Below, piece after piece: positions 1-6,292 of a DNA stretch of 8,079 nt (the first letter of the stretch is position 1; the number at the start of each line of letters is the position of its first letter). Below the pieces are notes generated by a model that saw only the letters and a list, made by a program, of their open reading frames with translations, was not told the origin of the DNA and made no database searches. The position numbers were made by a program, and so were the translations under genes. Origin of the DNA: CAZAPV01 sp964487195 (GTDB lineage Bacteria > Patescibacteriota > Patescibacteriia > SG8-24); the NCBI GenBank assembly GCA_964487195.1, contig CAZAPV010000039.1, positions 1 to 8,079 of the forward strand, in the 5' to 3' direction.

Positions 1-1671
1 GACCACGATGACCGAGTTACCGACGTCGCGGATCGACTTGATGGCCTCGATGAGCTTGTCGTTGTCGCGCGGGTGCAGGCCGATCGACGGCTCGTCCAGG
101 ATGTAGATGACGCCGGAGAGATCGGTGCCGAGCTGCGTGGCGAGGCGGACGCGCTGGAGCTCGCCGCCGGAGAGCGTGATGGCGGCGCGGTCGAGCGTCA
201 GGTAGCCGAGGCCGACCTCGGAGAGGTTCTTGAGCCGGAGCGTGACCTCGCGGAGCGCCTGGCCGGCGATCTTGATCTCGCGCTCGGAGAGGAGCGGTTC
301 CTTGCCCTTCTTGCCGGAACCCGCGGGCTTGGCCGCCTCGGCGGAGAGCATCGCGAAGAAATCCGCGGCCGCGTCGATGGACAGGCCGACCGTGTCGGCG
401 ATGGTCTTGCCGCCGAACGTGATGCCGAGGACCTCGGGCCGCAGGCGCTTGCCCTTGCAGGCCGGGCAGGTCACCACGTTCATGTAGCCCTCGATCTCCT
501 TCATGACGTAATCGGAATCGGTCTCCTTGTAGCGCTTCTCGAGGTTCGGGACGACGCCGTCGAAGGGCGTCTGCACGCCTTCGACGAGGTATTTCTCGTC
601 GCCCGTGCCGTAGAGGATGATGTCGACCGCCCGCTTCTCCAGCTTCTCGATGGGAGTGTCGATGGAGAACCCGTGGGTCTTGGCGACCGCGGCGAGGAGC
701 TTCGTGTACCACTGCTGGTTGCCGGCGATGCGCGTCCACGGCTTGATGGCGCCCTGCGCGAGCGTGAGGCGCGGGTTCGGGATGACGAGCTCCGGCTCGA
801 CCACGAGCTTGGTGCCGAGGCCGGTGCAGGCCGGGCAGGCGCCGTGCGGGCTGTTGAACGAAAAGATGCGCGGCTCCAGTTCCGGCAGATGGATCCCGTC
901 CTTCGCGCAGGTGAGGCGCTGGCTGAACGCGACGTCCTCCCCCGTGTCCTCGCGGTGCACGATGAGGAAGCCGTCGGCGAGATCGAACGCCTTGGCGATC
1001 TGTGCTTCGAGCTGCGACGATTCGTCCTGCTGGCCGTACCGCGCGATCACCACGTCGATCGTGGATTTCTGTTCCTTGTCGCGACGCATCGTTTTTACTT
1101 CGCTGATCGGCGCGAACACGCCGTTGTACCGCACTTCGCCGTAGCCGCTTTTCACCGCCCAATCGAGCAGATGCTTGTGCACGCCCTTCTCGTCGCGCAC
1201 CATCGGCGAAAGGAGGACGATCGCGGCGTCGTCGATCAGTTCGCGCACCTTCTTCGCGACTTCGTGCGGCGTCTCGTGCGTCACCGGCTCCCCGCACTTC
1301 GGACAGTGCGGCCGCCCGGCGCGCGCAAACAAAAGACGGAGGTAATCATAAACCTCCGTGATCGTGCCGACGGTGGAACGCGGATTCGACGACGTGGTGC
1401 GCTGTTCGATCGCGATCGTCGGCGACATTCCGTGGATTTCGTCCACGTCCGGCTTGTCCTGAAGCTCGAGGAACTGCCGGGCGTACGACGACAGCGACTC
1501 GACGTAGCGACGCTGTCCCTCGGCGTATATCGTGTCGAACGCGAGCGACGATTTTCCCGACCCGGAAAGGCCGGTGATCACCGTAAATTCGCCTTTGGGA
1601 ATCCTGGCGTCCACGTTCTTGAGATTGTGGACGCGCGCGCCTTTGATGATGATGGCGTTGCCGTTCGGCAT
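1..1671 (-). CDS. uvrA: UvrA, excinuclease ABC subunit A (partial, C-terminal part beyond the left edge)
   Basis: This is the damage-sensing ATPase of nucleotide excision repair, which loads UvrB onto damaged DNA in the cytoplasm. The reading frame is open from the ATG at 1669-1671 to the window edge, giving 557 residues of a protein normally about 940 long. Visible motifs are Walker A GLSGSGKSS (34-42), the family block RRYVESLSSYARQFL shortly after, a CPKC pair (123-126), a zinc-finger region (255-282), a second CPAC pair in the insertion domain, the ABC signature LSGGE (500-504), and Walker B ILDEPSIGLHP (524-534). The whole second ATPase domain lies outside. Two oddities: the first zinc pair reads C255-A-K-D258 rather than CxxC, and a Lys/Gly/Ala-rich insertion lies at about 444-459. 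A convincing promoter sits 33-61 bp upstream of the start, so transcription need not depend on the upstream cassette. There is no Shine-Dalgarno sequence. Identity is essentially certain. Confidence 0.97.
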   Translation of the reverse strand, partial: MPNGNAIIIKGARVHNLKNVDARIPKGEFTVITGLSGSGKSSLAFDTIYAEGQRRYVESLSSYARQFLELQDKPDVDEIHGMSPTIAIEQRTTSSNPRSTVGTITEVYDYLRLLFARAGRPHCPKCGEPVTHETPHEVAKKVRELIDDAAIVLLSPMVRDEKGVHKHLLDWAVKSGYGEVRYNGVFAPISEVKTMRRDKEQKSTIDVVIARYGQQDESSQLEAQIAKAFDLADGFLIVHREDTGEDVAFSQRLTCAKDGIHLPELEPRIFSFNSPHGACPACTGLGTKLVVEPELVIPNPRLTLAQGAIKPWTRIAGNQQWYTKLLAAVAKTHGFSIDTPIEKLEKRAVDIILYGTGDEKYLVEGVQTPFDGVVPNLEKRYKETDSDYVMKEIEGYMNVVTCPACKGKRLRPEVLGITFGGKTIADTVGLSIDAAADFFAMLSAEAAKPAGSGKKGKEPLLSEREIKIAGQALREVTLRLKNLSEVGLGYLTLDRAAITLSGGELQRVRLATQLGTDLSGVIYILDEPSIGLHPRDNDKLIEAIKSIRDVGNSVIVV

Positions 1672-1703
1672 CGTTGAATTGCTACTGGACAGAATTGTTT
1701 GCC

Positions 1704-1732
1704 AGTATACAACCCCTTCCGAATCATGGCAA
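1704..1732 (-). promoter_or_regulatory. Sigma-70-type promoter of uvrA
   Basis: Read on the minus strand, a -35 hexamer TTGCCA (1727-1732, 5 of 6 consensus bases) is separated by exactly 17 bases from a -10 hexamer TATACT (1704-1709, 5 of 6). The expected start point near 1697 leaves a leader of about 26 bases before the uvrA ATG. The promoter lies wholly in the 77-bp gap after the cysteine-rich gene. I see no LexA-like operator over it, so SOS control is not evident. Confidence 0.75.
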
Positions 1733-1749
1733 GAGTGCCCGCTGCCGCC

Positions 1750-2475
1750 CTATTTTGCTCCCGCTTTGCAGCGATGGTTGGACTGATCGCACAGCTTCGA
1801 TTGGCATTCGTTGCCGTTGCTGCATCCCGCCCACGTGCCGCCGGAGGTGCAGACGCCGAAATCTCCGGACGTGTTGCAGAAGCCCGACTTGCACTGGATA
1901 TTTCCGAGATTCTTGTCGCACCGCGAACCCTCGCTCCCGTCGGAGCAAATTCCGCCGGGACCGGTCACGGCGTCGCTGATGCAATGGCCGGAGTCGCAAT
2001 CGCCGTCGCCTTCGCAGGGCGCGCCGTTCCCTTTGCTTAACTGACAAAGCGCGGAAAAAGCGTTGAGACATTTATCGCCGTTCGGGCAGGGACCGTTCGT
2101 GCACGTCAAAACCGTCGTCGATCCCGGCTGCGTGCAGTAACCGTTGACGCATTTGCTGCCGGCGGGACAGGCCTGATCGGCATCGCAGCCGCCGCCCGCC
2201 TGCGGTGGAACGCAGATGTACCAACCGGTCCTCTCCACGCAGACGTTGCCGTTCTTGCATTCGGCATCGGCGGCGCACGGCGAACCGACCGTGCCATCGC
2301 TGCAGCTGTTGCCAAGCTCCGTCTGGCAGATCCCGCTTCTGCAATCGTTGTTGGCGTTGCAATCATCGCCGTCATACCCGGTTTTGCATTCGCCGTTCGA
2401 ACACCAGCCGGTGCAGCAGTTGTTGTTCGGTCCGTTCGGGGAACACGATTGTCCATACGCCGTGCACGCCGCGCA
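1750..2475 (-). repeat. Eight tandem four-cysteine modules (protein-level repeat)
   Basis: Within the cysteine-rich protein, modules begin at C287, C315, C343, C373, C401, C430, C462 and C494. In seven of them the four cysteines are spaced x4-8, x4-5, x4-11. The first module (C287-C306) is degenerate, with a doubled C296-C297. Short linkers repeat the pattern SDGxxGS before C343 and C462. A lone CxxC (C277-C280) precedes the array. Conservation is in cysteine spacing and Gly/Asp/Asn content, not in DNA sequence, so this is an old protein repeat and not a recent DNA duplication. Confidence 0.8.
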
Positions 2476-3303
2476 GGTGTACGGCGCGACCGCTCCGACG
2501 CCAGGCGATGATGTTGCGCCGGCATTGGTCGATGCGCCGGCGGTCGGCGATCCGGACTGTAATTTGCAATGGTACGTTTCGTCGTTCAGTCCCGCGAGCG
2601 TACAGCTCATGCCGATACAATTCGCGGCCGCGGCGGCCTCTTCGGCCTTGCTCGCGACTTTGAACGCTTTCGACGGCGGAGCCGTCGGGTCTCCGGACGA
2701 GATCAGCTTGAACTGCTCGCCGCAGCGCGCGTCGCCGACGAAATAGTCGCATGCGGCGAACTGCTTGCGTTTGACGAGCGGGATCTTGGGGAGTTTCAGC
2801 GCCAGCAGATCGGGATTGATCGTGTTGAGGATGAGTACTGCGCCGAGCACGAGGATGAGCCCGACCGTCGCGTTCTTGATCCGCTGCTTCGCCGCCGCCG
2901 CGCGGTCCGAGCCGCCGGCGGTGAGGTATTGGAATCCGCCGACGATGAACATGAACCCCGCGAGCAGCGCGGCGATCGCGACGCCGTAATTGTAGATGCG
3001 GGCGACATAGTCGCCGAGATCGACCGCCTGCGTCGCGCCGCCGATGCTCACCGAAAGGTTCACCGCCGGCCACTTCACGTAGCACCGTCCGGTGCTGCCG
3101 GCGCACGCGGCCGATGAGCCGATCGGCCCCGCGCCGGTGTCGAAACAGTGCTGGTCGTCGCAGTTGCCGGTCGTCCCTTTCTTGAGGCATTCGTCGCGGA
3201 GGAAGCACTGCGTCAATTCCTGCGCGCGGGTCGGCTGCGCGGAGACGACCATGAAAAAACAGGCGAACAAAACGGCGGCAAAACGGATTCTGCGATCGAT
3301 CAT
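1750..3303 (-). CDS. Secreted T4SS-pilin-like two-helix protein with a C-terminal array of four-cysteine modules
   Basis: A 517-residue protein starting at the ATG at 3301-3303. Residues 1-27 look like a signal peptide (basic RR, hydrophobic core, TRA before Q28). Residues 33-74 hold six cysteines. Two membrane helices at about 105-127 and 146-163 are joined by a short polar/basic loop (SDRAAAAKQRIKNA). This is the layout of the VirB2/TrbC-like 'T4SS pilin' family found widely in Patescibacteria. By the positive-inside rule the loop is cytoplasmic and both ends are outside. After a Ser/Gly/Ala-rich linker (about 248-272), residues 277-517 contain 35 of the 47 cysteines. They are arranged as eight tandem modules of C-x(4-9)-C-x(3-5)-C-x(4-11)-C, distantly resembling Dickkopf-type or EGF-like repeats. 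The DsbA-like gene lies one base upstream, pointing to disulfide-dependent folding outside the membrane. The actual function is unknown; surface adhesion or host contact is only a guess. Confidence 0.85.
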   Translation of the reverse strand: MIDRRIRFAAVLFACFFMVVSAQPTRAQELTQCFLRDECLKKGTTGNCDDQHCFDTGAGPIGSSAACAGSTGRCYVKWPAVNLSVSIGGATQAVDLGDYVARIYNYGVAIAALLAGFMFIVGGFQYLTAGGSDRAAAAKQRIKNATVGLILVLGAVLILNTINPDLLALKLPKIPLVKRKQFAACDYFVGDARCGEQFKLISSGDPTAPPSKAFKVASKAEEAAAAANCIGMSCTLAGLNDETYHCKLQSGSPTAGASTNAGATSSPGVGAVAPYTCAACTAYGQSCSPNGPNNNCCTGWCSNGECKTGYDGDDCNANNDCRSGICQTELGNSCSDGTVGSPCAADAECKNGNVCVERTGWYICVPPQAGGGCDADQACPAGSKCVNGYCTQPGSTTVLTCTNGPCPNGDKCLNAFSALCQLSKGNGAPCEGDGDCDSGHCISDAVTGPGGICSDGSEGSRCDKNLGNIQCKSGFCNTSGDFGVCTSGGTWAGCSNGNECQSKLCDQSNHRCKAGAK

Positions 3304-3304
3304 A

Positions 3305-4054
3305 TCATTTGATCATCCGCTGGATCAGCTGTTCGAACGTCTGCTGCGGAATGGCGCCGGCGATCATCCTGCCGTTGAAGAAAAACGTCGGGGTCCCTTC
3401 GAGGCCGAGCGCCTTCGCGTCGTTTTCATCCTTCATTACCGCGTCCTTGTAGCGATTCGCTTCGAGACAGCGCTGGAACTGCGCGTCGTCGAGTCCGGCC
3501 TCGCGGGCGTAGCGGAGCAGGTCCTGGAAACCGAGCGACGGCGAATTCAGGAACAGCTTGTCGTGGTATGCCCAGAATTTCCCCTGCTCCTTGGCGCAGT
3601 CGGCGGCGACCGCCGCTTCGAGCGCGGACGGATGGATCGTTTCGAGCGGATAATGGCGGTAGATCAGACGGACGCGGTCGCCGTACTTCGCCATCAGCGT
3701 GCGCACGATCGTCGCTTCGTCTTTCGAATACGGACATTCGAAATCCGCGAACTCGACGATCGTCAGTTTGGCGTGCTCGCGGTCTGCGCCGAGCTCCGCG
3801 TTGCCGTCGGTTTCGACCGCGGCGCGGTCCGCGGTTCCGGATGAGAACGACGAACCGCCGACGGCGGTGAACCGATCCGTGAATTGCGGCAGGTCCACCA
3901 GCTCCCCGCGGCGGATTTTGTCATAGTAGTACCAAGTGCGGTAACCGACGAACAGCACGGCAGCGAGGAGCACCAGAAAGACGGTCCAGCCGGCGATCGA
4001 ACAGCCGAGCTTCCGTTTCGGTTCGACGGGCTCCCCGAGCAAATTCTGCTGCAT
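3305..4054 (-). CDS. Membrane-anchored DsbA-like thioredoxin-fold protein (Thioredoxin_4 type) with a CPYS active site
   Basis: A 249-residue protein. A short basic cytoplasmic tail (KRK at 13-15) leads into one membrane helix (about 19-38). A linker follows, then a thioredoxin-like domain from about residue 95, which would lie outside the membrane. The active-site region is FADFECPYSKDE with C107-P-Y-S110, followed by RLIYRHYPL, the family block DCAKEQGKFWAYHDKLF (C153), the RCLE cysteine (C196), and the cis-proline motif GTPTFFFNG (220-228). DsbA relatives normally have CxxC; here the second cysteine is serine (TCG at 3725-3727), while C153 and C196, which many relatives share, are present. 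The ATG at 4054 is preferred because an upstream in-frame ATG at 4072 precedes the -10 box. The stop is one base before the cysteine-rich protein's ATG. Its role is probably disulfide formation, isomerisation or holdase activity for that neighbour; this is inferred from context. Confidence 0.88.
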   Translation of the reverse strand: MQQNLLGEPVEPKRKLGCSIAGWTVFLVLLAAVLFVGYRTWYYYDKIRRGELVDLPQFTDRFTAVGGSSFSSGTADRAAVETDGNAELGADREHAKLTIVEFADFECPYSKDEATIVRTLMAKYGDRVRLIYRHYPLETIHPSALEAAVAADCAKEQGKFWAYHDKLFLNSPSLGFQDLLRYAREAGLDDAQFQRCLEANRYKDAVMKDENDAKALGLEGTPTFFFNGRMIAGAIPQQTFEQLIQRMIK

Positions 4055-4062
4055 AGGAAATA

Positions 4063-4090
4063 AGTATAGCATGCGGCGCGGGCCGGACAA
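4063..4090 (-). promoter_or_regulatory. Leftward promoter of the thioredoxin-like / cysteine-rich pair
   Basis: On the minus strand, -35 TTGTCC (4085-4090, 4 of 6) is followed by a 16-base spacer and then -10 TATACT (4063-4068, 5 of 6). An extended TGC lies immediately upstream of the -10. The predicted start point near 4056 lies only about two bases before the ATG at 4054, so the message would be leaderless or nearly so, in keeping with the lack of a ribosome-binding site. Confidence 0.65.
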
Positions 4091-4119
4091 TTGACAGTTC
4101 CGGCGCTCCGTGGTATCCT
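4091..4119 (+). promoter_or_regulatory. Rightward promoter of secG and the substrate-binding protein gene
   Basis: A perfect TTGACA -35 (4091-4096), a 17-base spacer and -10 TATCCT (4114-4119, 4 of 6) with an extended TGG directly before it. The expected start point near 4126 gives a leader of about 20 bases to the secG ATG at 4147. Its -35 box directly abuts the -35 box of the leftward promoter. Confidence 0.75.
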
Positions 4120-4146
4120 GCAACCAGTTTGCTGAACGCAACCACG

Positions 4147-4371
4147 ATGCAAAATACGCTCACCATCGCGCAAATCGCCATTTCCGTCCTGCTGATCGCT
4201 TCGATCCTGCTGCAGGCGCGCGGCACCGGCCTCGGCGCCACGTTCGGCGGGGAAGGCAACGTCTACCGGACGAAGCGCGGCGTCGAAAAAATTCTCTTCC
4301 GTTCGACTATCTTTTTCGCGGTCGTTTTCCTGGGCCTCGCCCTCGCGACCGTGATCACTCCGCAGCATTAG
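4147..4371 (+). CDS. secG: SecG, preprotein translocase subunit
   Basis: SecG is the small auxiliary subunit of the SecYEG channel and aids SecA-driven export across the cytoplasmic membrane. The protein is 74 residues, a normal SecG length. It has two membrane helices (about 5-23 and 53-71) joined by the diagnostic loop LLQARGTGLGATFGG (21-35) and the basic stretch YRTKRGVEKILF (40-51). The ATG at 4147 is chosen; an in-frame TTG at 4129 would add six residues and would nearly coincide with the transcription start. No Shine-Dalgarno sequence is seen at either. The gene lies first in a rightward unit and is followed 17 bases later by the substrate-binding protein gene. The neighbouring leftward genes encode exported proteins that would use this translocon, though this may be coincidence. 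Confidence 0.93.
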   Translation: MQNTLTIAQIAISVLLIASILLQARGTGLGATFGGEGNVYRTKRGVEKILFRSTIFFAVVFLGLALATVITPQH

Positions 4372-4388
4372 CCTCATTGGTTCATACG

Positions 4389-6200
4389 GTGGCGTTTTTC
4401 ACGTCGAAAAATTCATCCGAATCCGGCGCCTCGAACGCCGACCGCCACCGGCGGATGGACCGCCGGCTGGTGCTGCAATTCGCGGAAAAGAAAACGCCGA
4501 ACATGAAACAGCTGAAGCACCTCCCGAAGTTCCTGTCGCCGAAAGAACGGGCGTTCGCCAAAACGCTGGTCGCGATCGCCGCGATCGCCCTGATCGCGAT
4601 CGGCACGAAGTTCGCGGGCGCGCACATCGTCCGCGTTCCCGCGGACGGCGGCGATTATATCGAAGCGTCGGTCGGCGCGCCGCGCGAAGTGAATCCCGTG
4701 CTCGCGTCGACGAACGACGCCGATCTCGACCTGATCAAACTGACGTACTCCGGTCTCGTCACCACCACCTCGGACGGCGCCATCGCGCCGGACCTCGCGT
4801 CGTCCTACGACGTCTCCGCGGACGGAAAAATCTACACGTTCCATCTGCAAAACGGGATCCGCTGGCACGACGGCGAACGGTTCACCGCCAAAGACGCGGT
4901 GTTCACCATCAACGCGATCAAGGATTCCGCATGGAACAGCCCGCTCGCCGGCCAGTTCAAGAACGTCGCCGTCGCCGCGCCGGACGACGCCACCGTGACG
5001 TTCACGCTGCAGGAACCGTTCGCGCCGTTCCTATCGCTGCTCACCGTCGGCATCCTCCCCGAGCATCTCTGGCAAGGGATCAACCCGGCGAACGCCTCGC
5101 GCGCCGAACTGAACCTGAAACCGGTCGGCACCGGCCCGTTCCGCTTTAAGAGCTACGCCAAAGACAAGCGCGGCGCGATCCTTTCGTACACGCTCGTACG
5201 CAACGAAGCGTACTATGGGAGCAGGCCGCACCTCGATTCCGTGACGTTCAAATTCTATCCGGACTTCGGCTCGGCGAACGACGCGCTGCTCGGGCACAGG
5301 GTTGACGGGCTCGGCTTCCTTCCGCTAGAATACCGCGACGTCGTGGAGAAAATCCCGTCCCTGCGGCTCACGACGCTCCGTCTTCCGCAGTACACGGCGA
5401 TCTTCTTCAATCAGAAACGGAACGCCGCGCTCTCGTCGAAGAACGTCCGCCAAGCACTCGCGTACGCGATCGACCGCAATCGAATCCTTCATGAAACCGC
5501 GGGCGTGAACGGAGTGCTCGTCTCGAGCCCGATCCTCGATGGCTTCGTCGGTTTCGATCCGGACGTCAAAAAATACGATCAGGATCTCGCGAAAGCGGCG
5601 GCGCTGCTCGATCGCGACGGCTGGCATCTCGACGCGGACGGCGTCCGGAAGCAGCAGATGAAACAGGGCAAGACGATCGTGAAGACGCCGCTCGAGATCA
5701 CGATCACCACCGTAGATACGAAAGAGAACACCGCGGTGGCGGAGGCGATCAAAAAGGACTGGACGGGCGTCGGCGTGCAGACCGTCCTCGATATCGTTCC
5801 CGCGAACCGGATCCAGAAAGACAAGATCCGGCCGCGCGACTACGAGGCGCTGCTGTACGGCGAAATTCTCGGCCCGGATCCGGATCCGTATCCGTTCTGG
5901 CATTCGTCGCAGACCGACGAGTCGGGACTCAACCTCGCGGTGTACGCCAACCGACGCGTGGACGAGCTGCTCGAGAAGGCGCGGCAGACGACGAAAGACG
6001 CGGACCGCGCGCCGCTCTACCGGGAGTTCCAGGACATCCTCGCGGACGAAGTGCCGGCGATCTTCCTGTACAGCCCGACGTACTCGTACGTCGTGAGCAG
6101 GCGGGTGCTCGGCGTCGCCGCGGCGACGATCTTCGAACCGGCGGACCGTTTCAACGACGTGGAGAACTGGTATATTGCGACAAAGAGCGCGTGGAAATGA
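4389..6200 (+). CDS. Membrane-anchored ABC-type substrate-binding protein, family 5 (OppA/DppA-like)
   Basis: An extracytoplasmic binding protein of the SBP_bac_5 family, which usually captures oligopeptides or related solutes for an ABC importer. With the GTG at 4389 it is 603 residues. A hydrophilic N-terminus (MKQLKHLPKFLSPKE at 39-53) is followed by one membrane helix (about 57-73). There is no lipobox cysteine, so anchoring is by this uncleaved helix. Family motifs are IRWHDGERFTAKDAV (about 157-171), KPVGTGPFRFKSY (about 244-256), the RQALAYAIDR segment in the middle, and GPDPDPYPFWHSS (495-507). The start is uncertain: GTG 4389 and TTG 4377 keep an N-terminal extension, while ATG 4455 and ATG 4503 are alternatives; none has a Shine-Dalgarno sequence. 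No permease or ATPase gene is present here, so it may serve a transporter encoded elsewhere or act alone. It is probably cotranscribed with secG. Confidence 0.9.
   Translation: MAFFTSKNSSESGASNADRHRRMDRRLVLQFAEKKTPNMKQLKHLPKFLSPKERAFAKTLVAIAAIALIAIGTKFAGAHIVRVPADGGDYIEASVGAPREVNPVLASTNDADLDLIKLTYSGLVTTTSDGAIAPDLASSYDVSADGKIYTFHLQNGIRWHDGERFTAKDAVFTINAIKDSAWNSPLAGQFKNVAVAAPDDATVTFTLQEPFAPFLSLLTVGILPEHLWQGINPANASRAELNLKPVGTGPFRFKSYAKDKRGAILSYTLVRNEAYYGSRPHLDSVTFKFYPDFGSANDALLGHRVDGLGFLPLEYRDVVEKIPSLRLTTLRLPQYTAIFFNQKRNAALSSKNVRQALAYAIDRNRILHETAGVNGVLVSSPILDGFVGFDPDVKKYDQDLAKAAALLDRDGWHLDADGVRKQQMKQGKTIVKTPLEITITTVDTKENTAVAEAIKKDWTGVGVQTVLDIVPANRIQKDKIRPRDYEALLYGEILGPDPDPYPFWHSSQTDESGLNLAVYANRRVDELLEKARQTTKDADRAPLYREFQDILADEVPAIFLYSPTYSYVVSRRVLGVAAATIFEPADRFNDVENWYIATKSAWK
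6168..6176 (+). promoter_or_regulatory. Possible extended -10 promoter for tRNA-Leu
   Basis: TGGTATATT combines a TGn extension (6168-6170) with a -10 hexamer TATATT (5 of 6) inside the last codons of the substrate-binding protein gene. A poor -35 candidate TTTCAA (6149-6154) lies 16 bases upstream. A start near 6183 would give a leader of about 23 bases before the tRNA. The match could be fortuitous because it lies in coding sequence, but the same TGn-TAT pattern is seen in the two promoters at 4063-4119. Confidence 0.4.
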
Positions 6201-6205
6201 AATGC

Positions 6206-6292
6206 GCGGACGTGGCGAAACTGGCAGACGCACTAGCTTCAGGAGCTAGCGGGGGCAACCTCATGAGGGTTCAAATCCCTCCGTCCGCACCA
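6206..6292 (+). tRNA. tRNA-Leu (anticodon CAG)
   Basis: A complete 87-base class II tRNA. The acceptor GCGGACG (6206-6212) pairs with CGTCCGC (6282-6288), followed by discriminator A and an encoded CCA (6290-6292). The anticodon stem CTAGC (6233-6237) / GCTAG (6245-6249) encloses the loop TTCAGGA with anticodon CAG at 6240-6242, reading CUG codons. A long variable arm (6250-6264) fits leucine. The T arm is GAGGG / CCCTC (6265-6269, 6277-6281) around TTCAAAT. It begins five bases after the stop of the substrate-binding protein gene with no terminator between, so readthrough processing is possible. Confidence 0.97.

Noticed and set aside
73..1677. A 534-codon open frame on the plus strand across uvrA
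   Set aside because: It is antisense to uvrA, whose motifs are unmistakable. The translation is Arg/Asp/Glu/Leu-rich with no recognisable domain, as expected for a shadow frame in GC-rich DNA.
1710..1749. Possible terminator after the cysteine-rich gene
   Set aside because: Only a 4-bp stem (GGCA/TGCC) is present, with no T tract following. The region is better explained by the uvrA promoter.
4055..4141. Longer form of the DsbA-like protein starting at 4141
   Set aside because: The promoter -10 box lies downstream of that start, and the extra residues resemble no part of the family.
4110..4388. N-terminal extension of the binding protein back to 4110
   Set aside because: It would overlap all of secG in another frame and part of the secG promoter. 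The extension has no family resemblance, so a start after the secG stop is far more likely.
5873..5892. Short tandem repeat of GGATCC-like units in the binding protein gene
   Set aside because: It encodes the Asp-Pro-Asp-Pro stretch of a family motif, so coding constraint explains it.
5325..6233. A 302-codon minus-strand frame over the binding protein gene
   Set aside because: It is antisense to a well-supported gene, overlaps the tRNA, has no promoter, and shows no recognisable motif.
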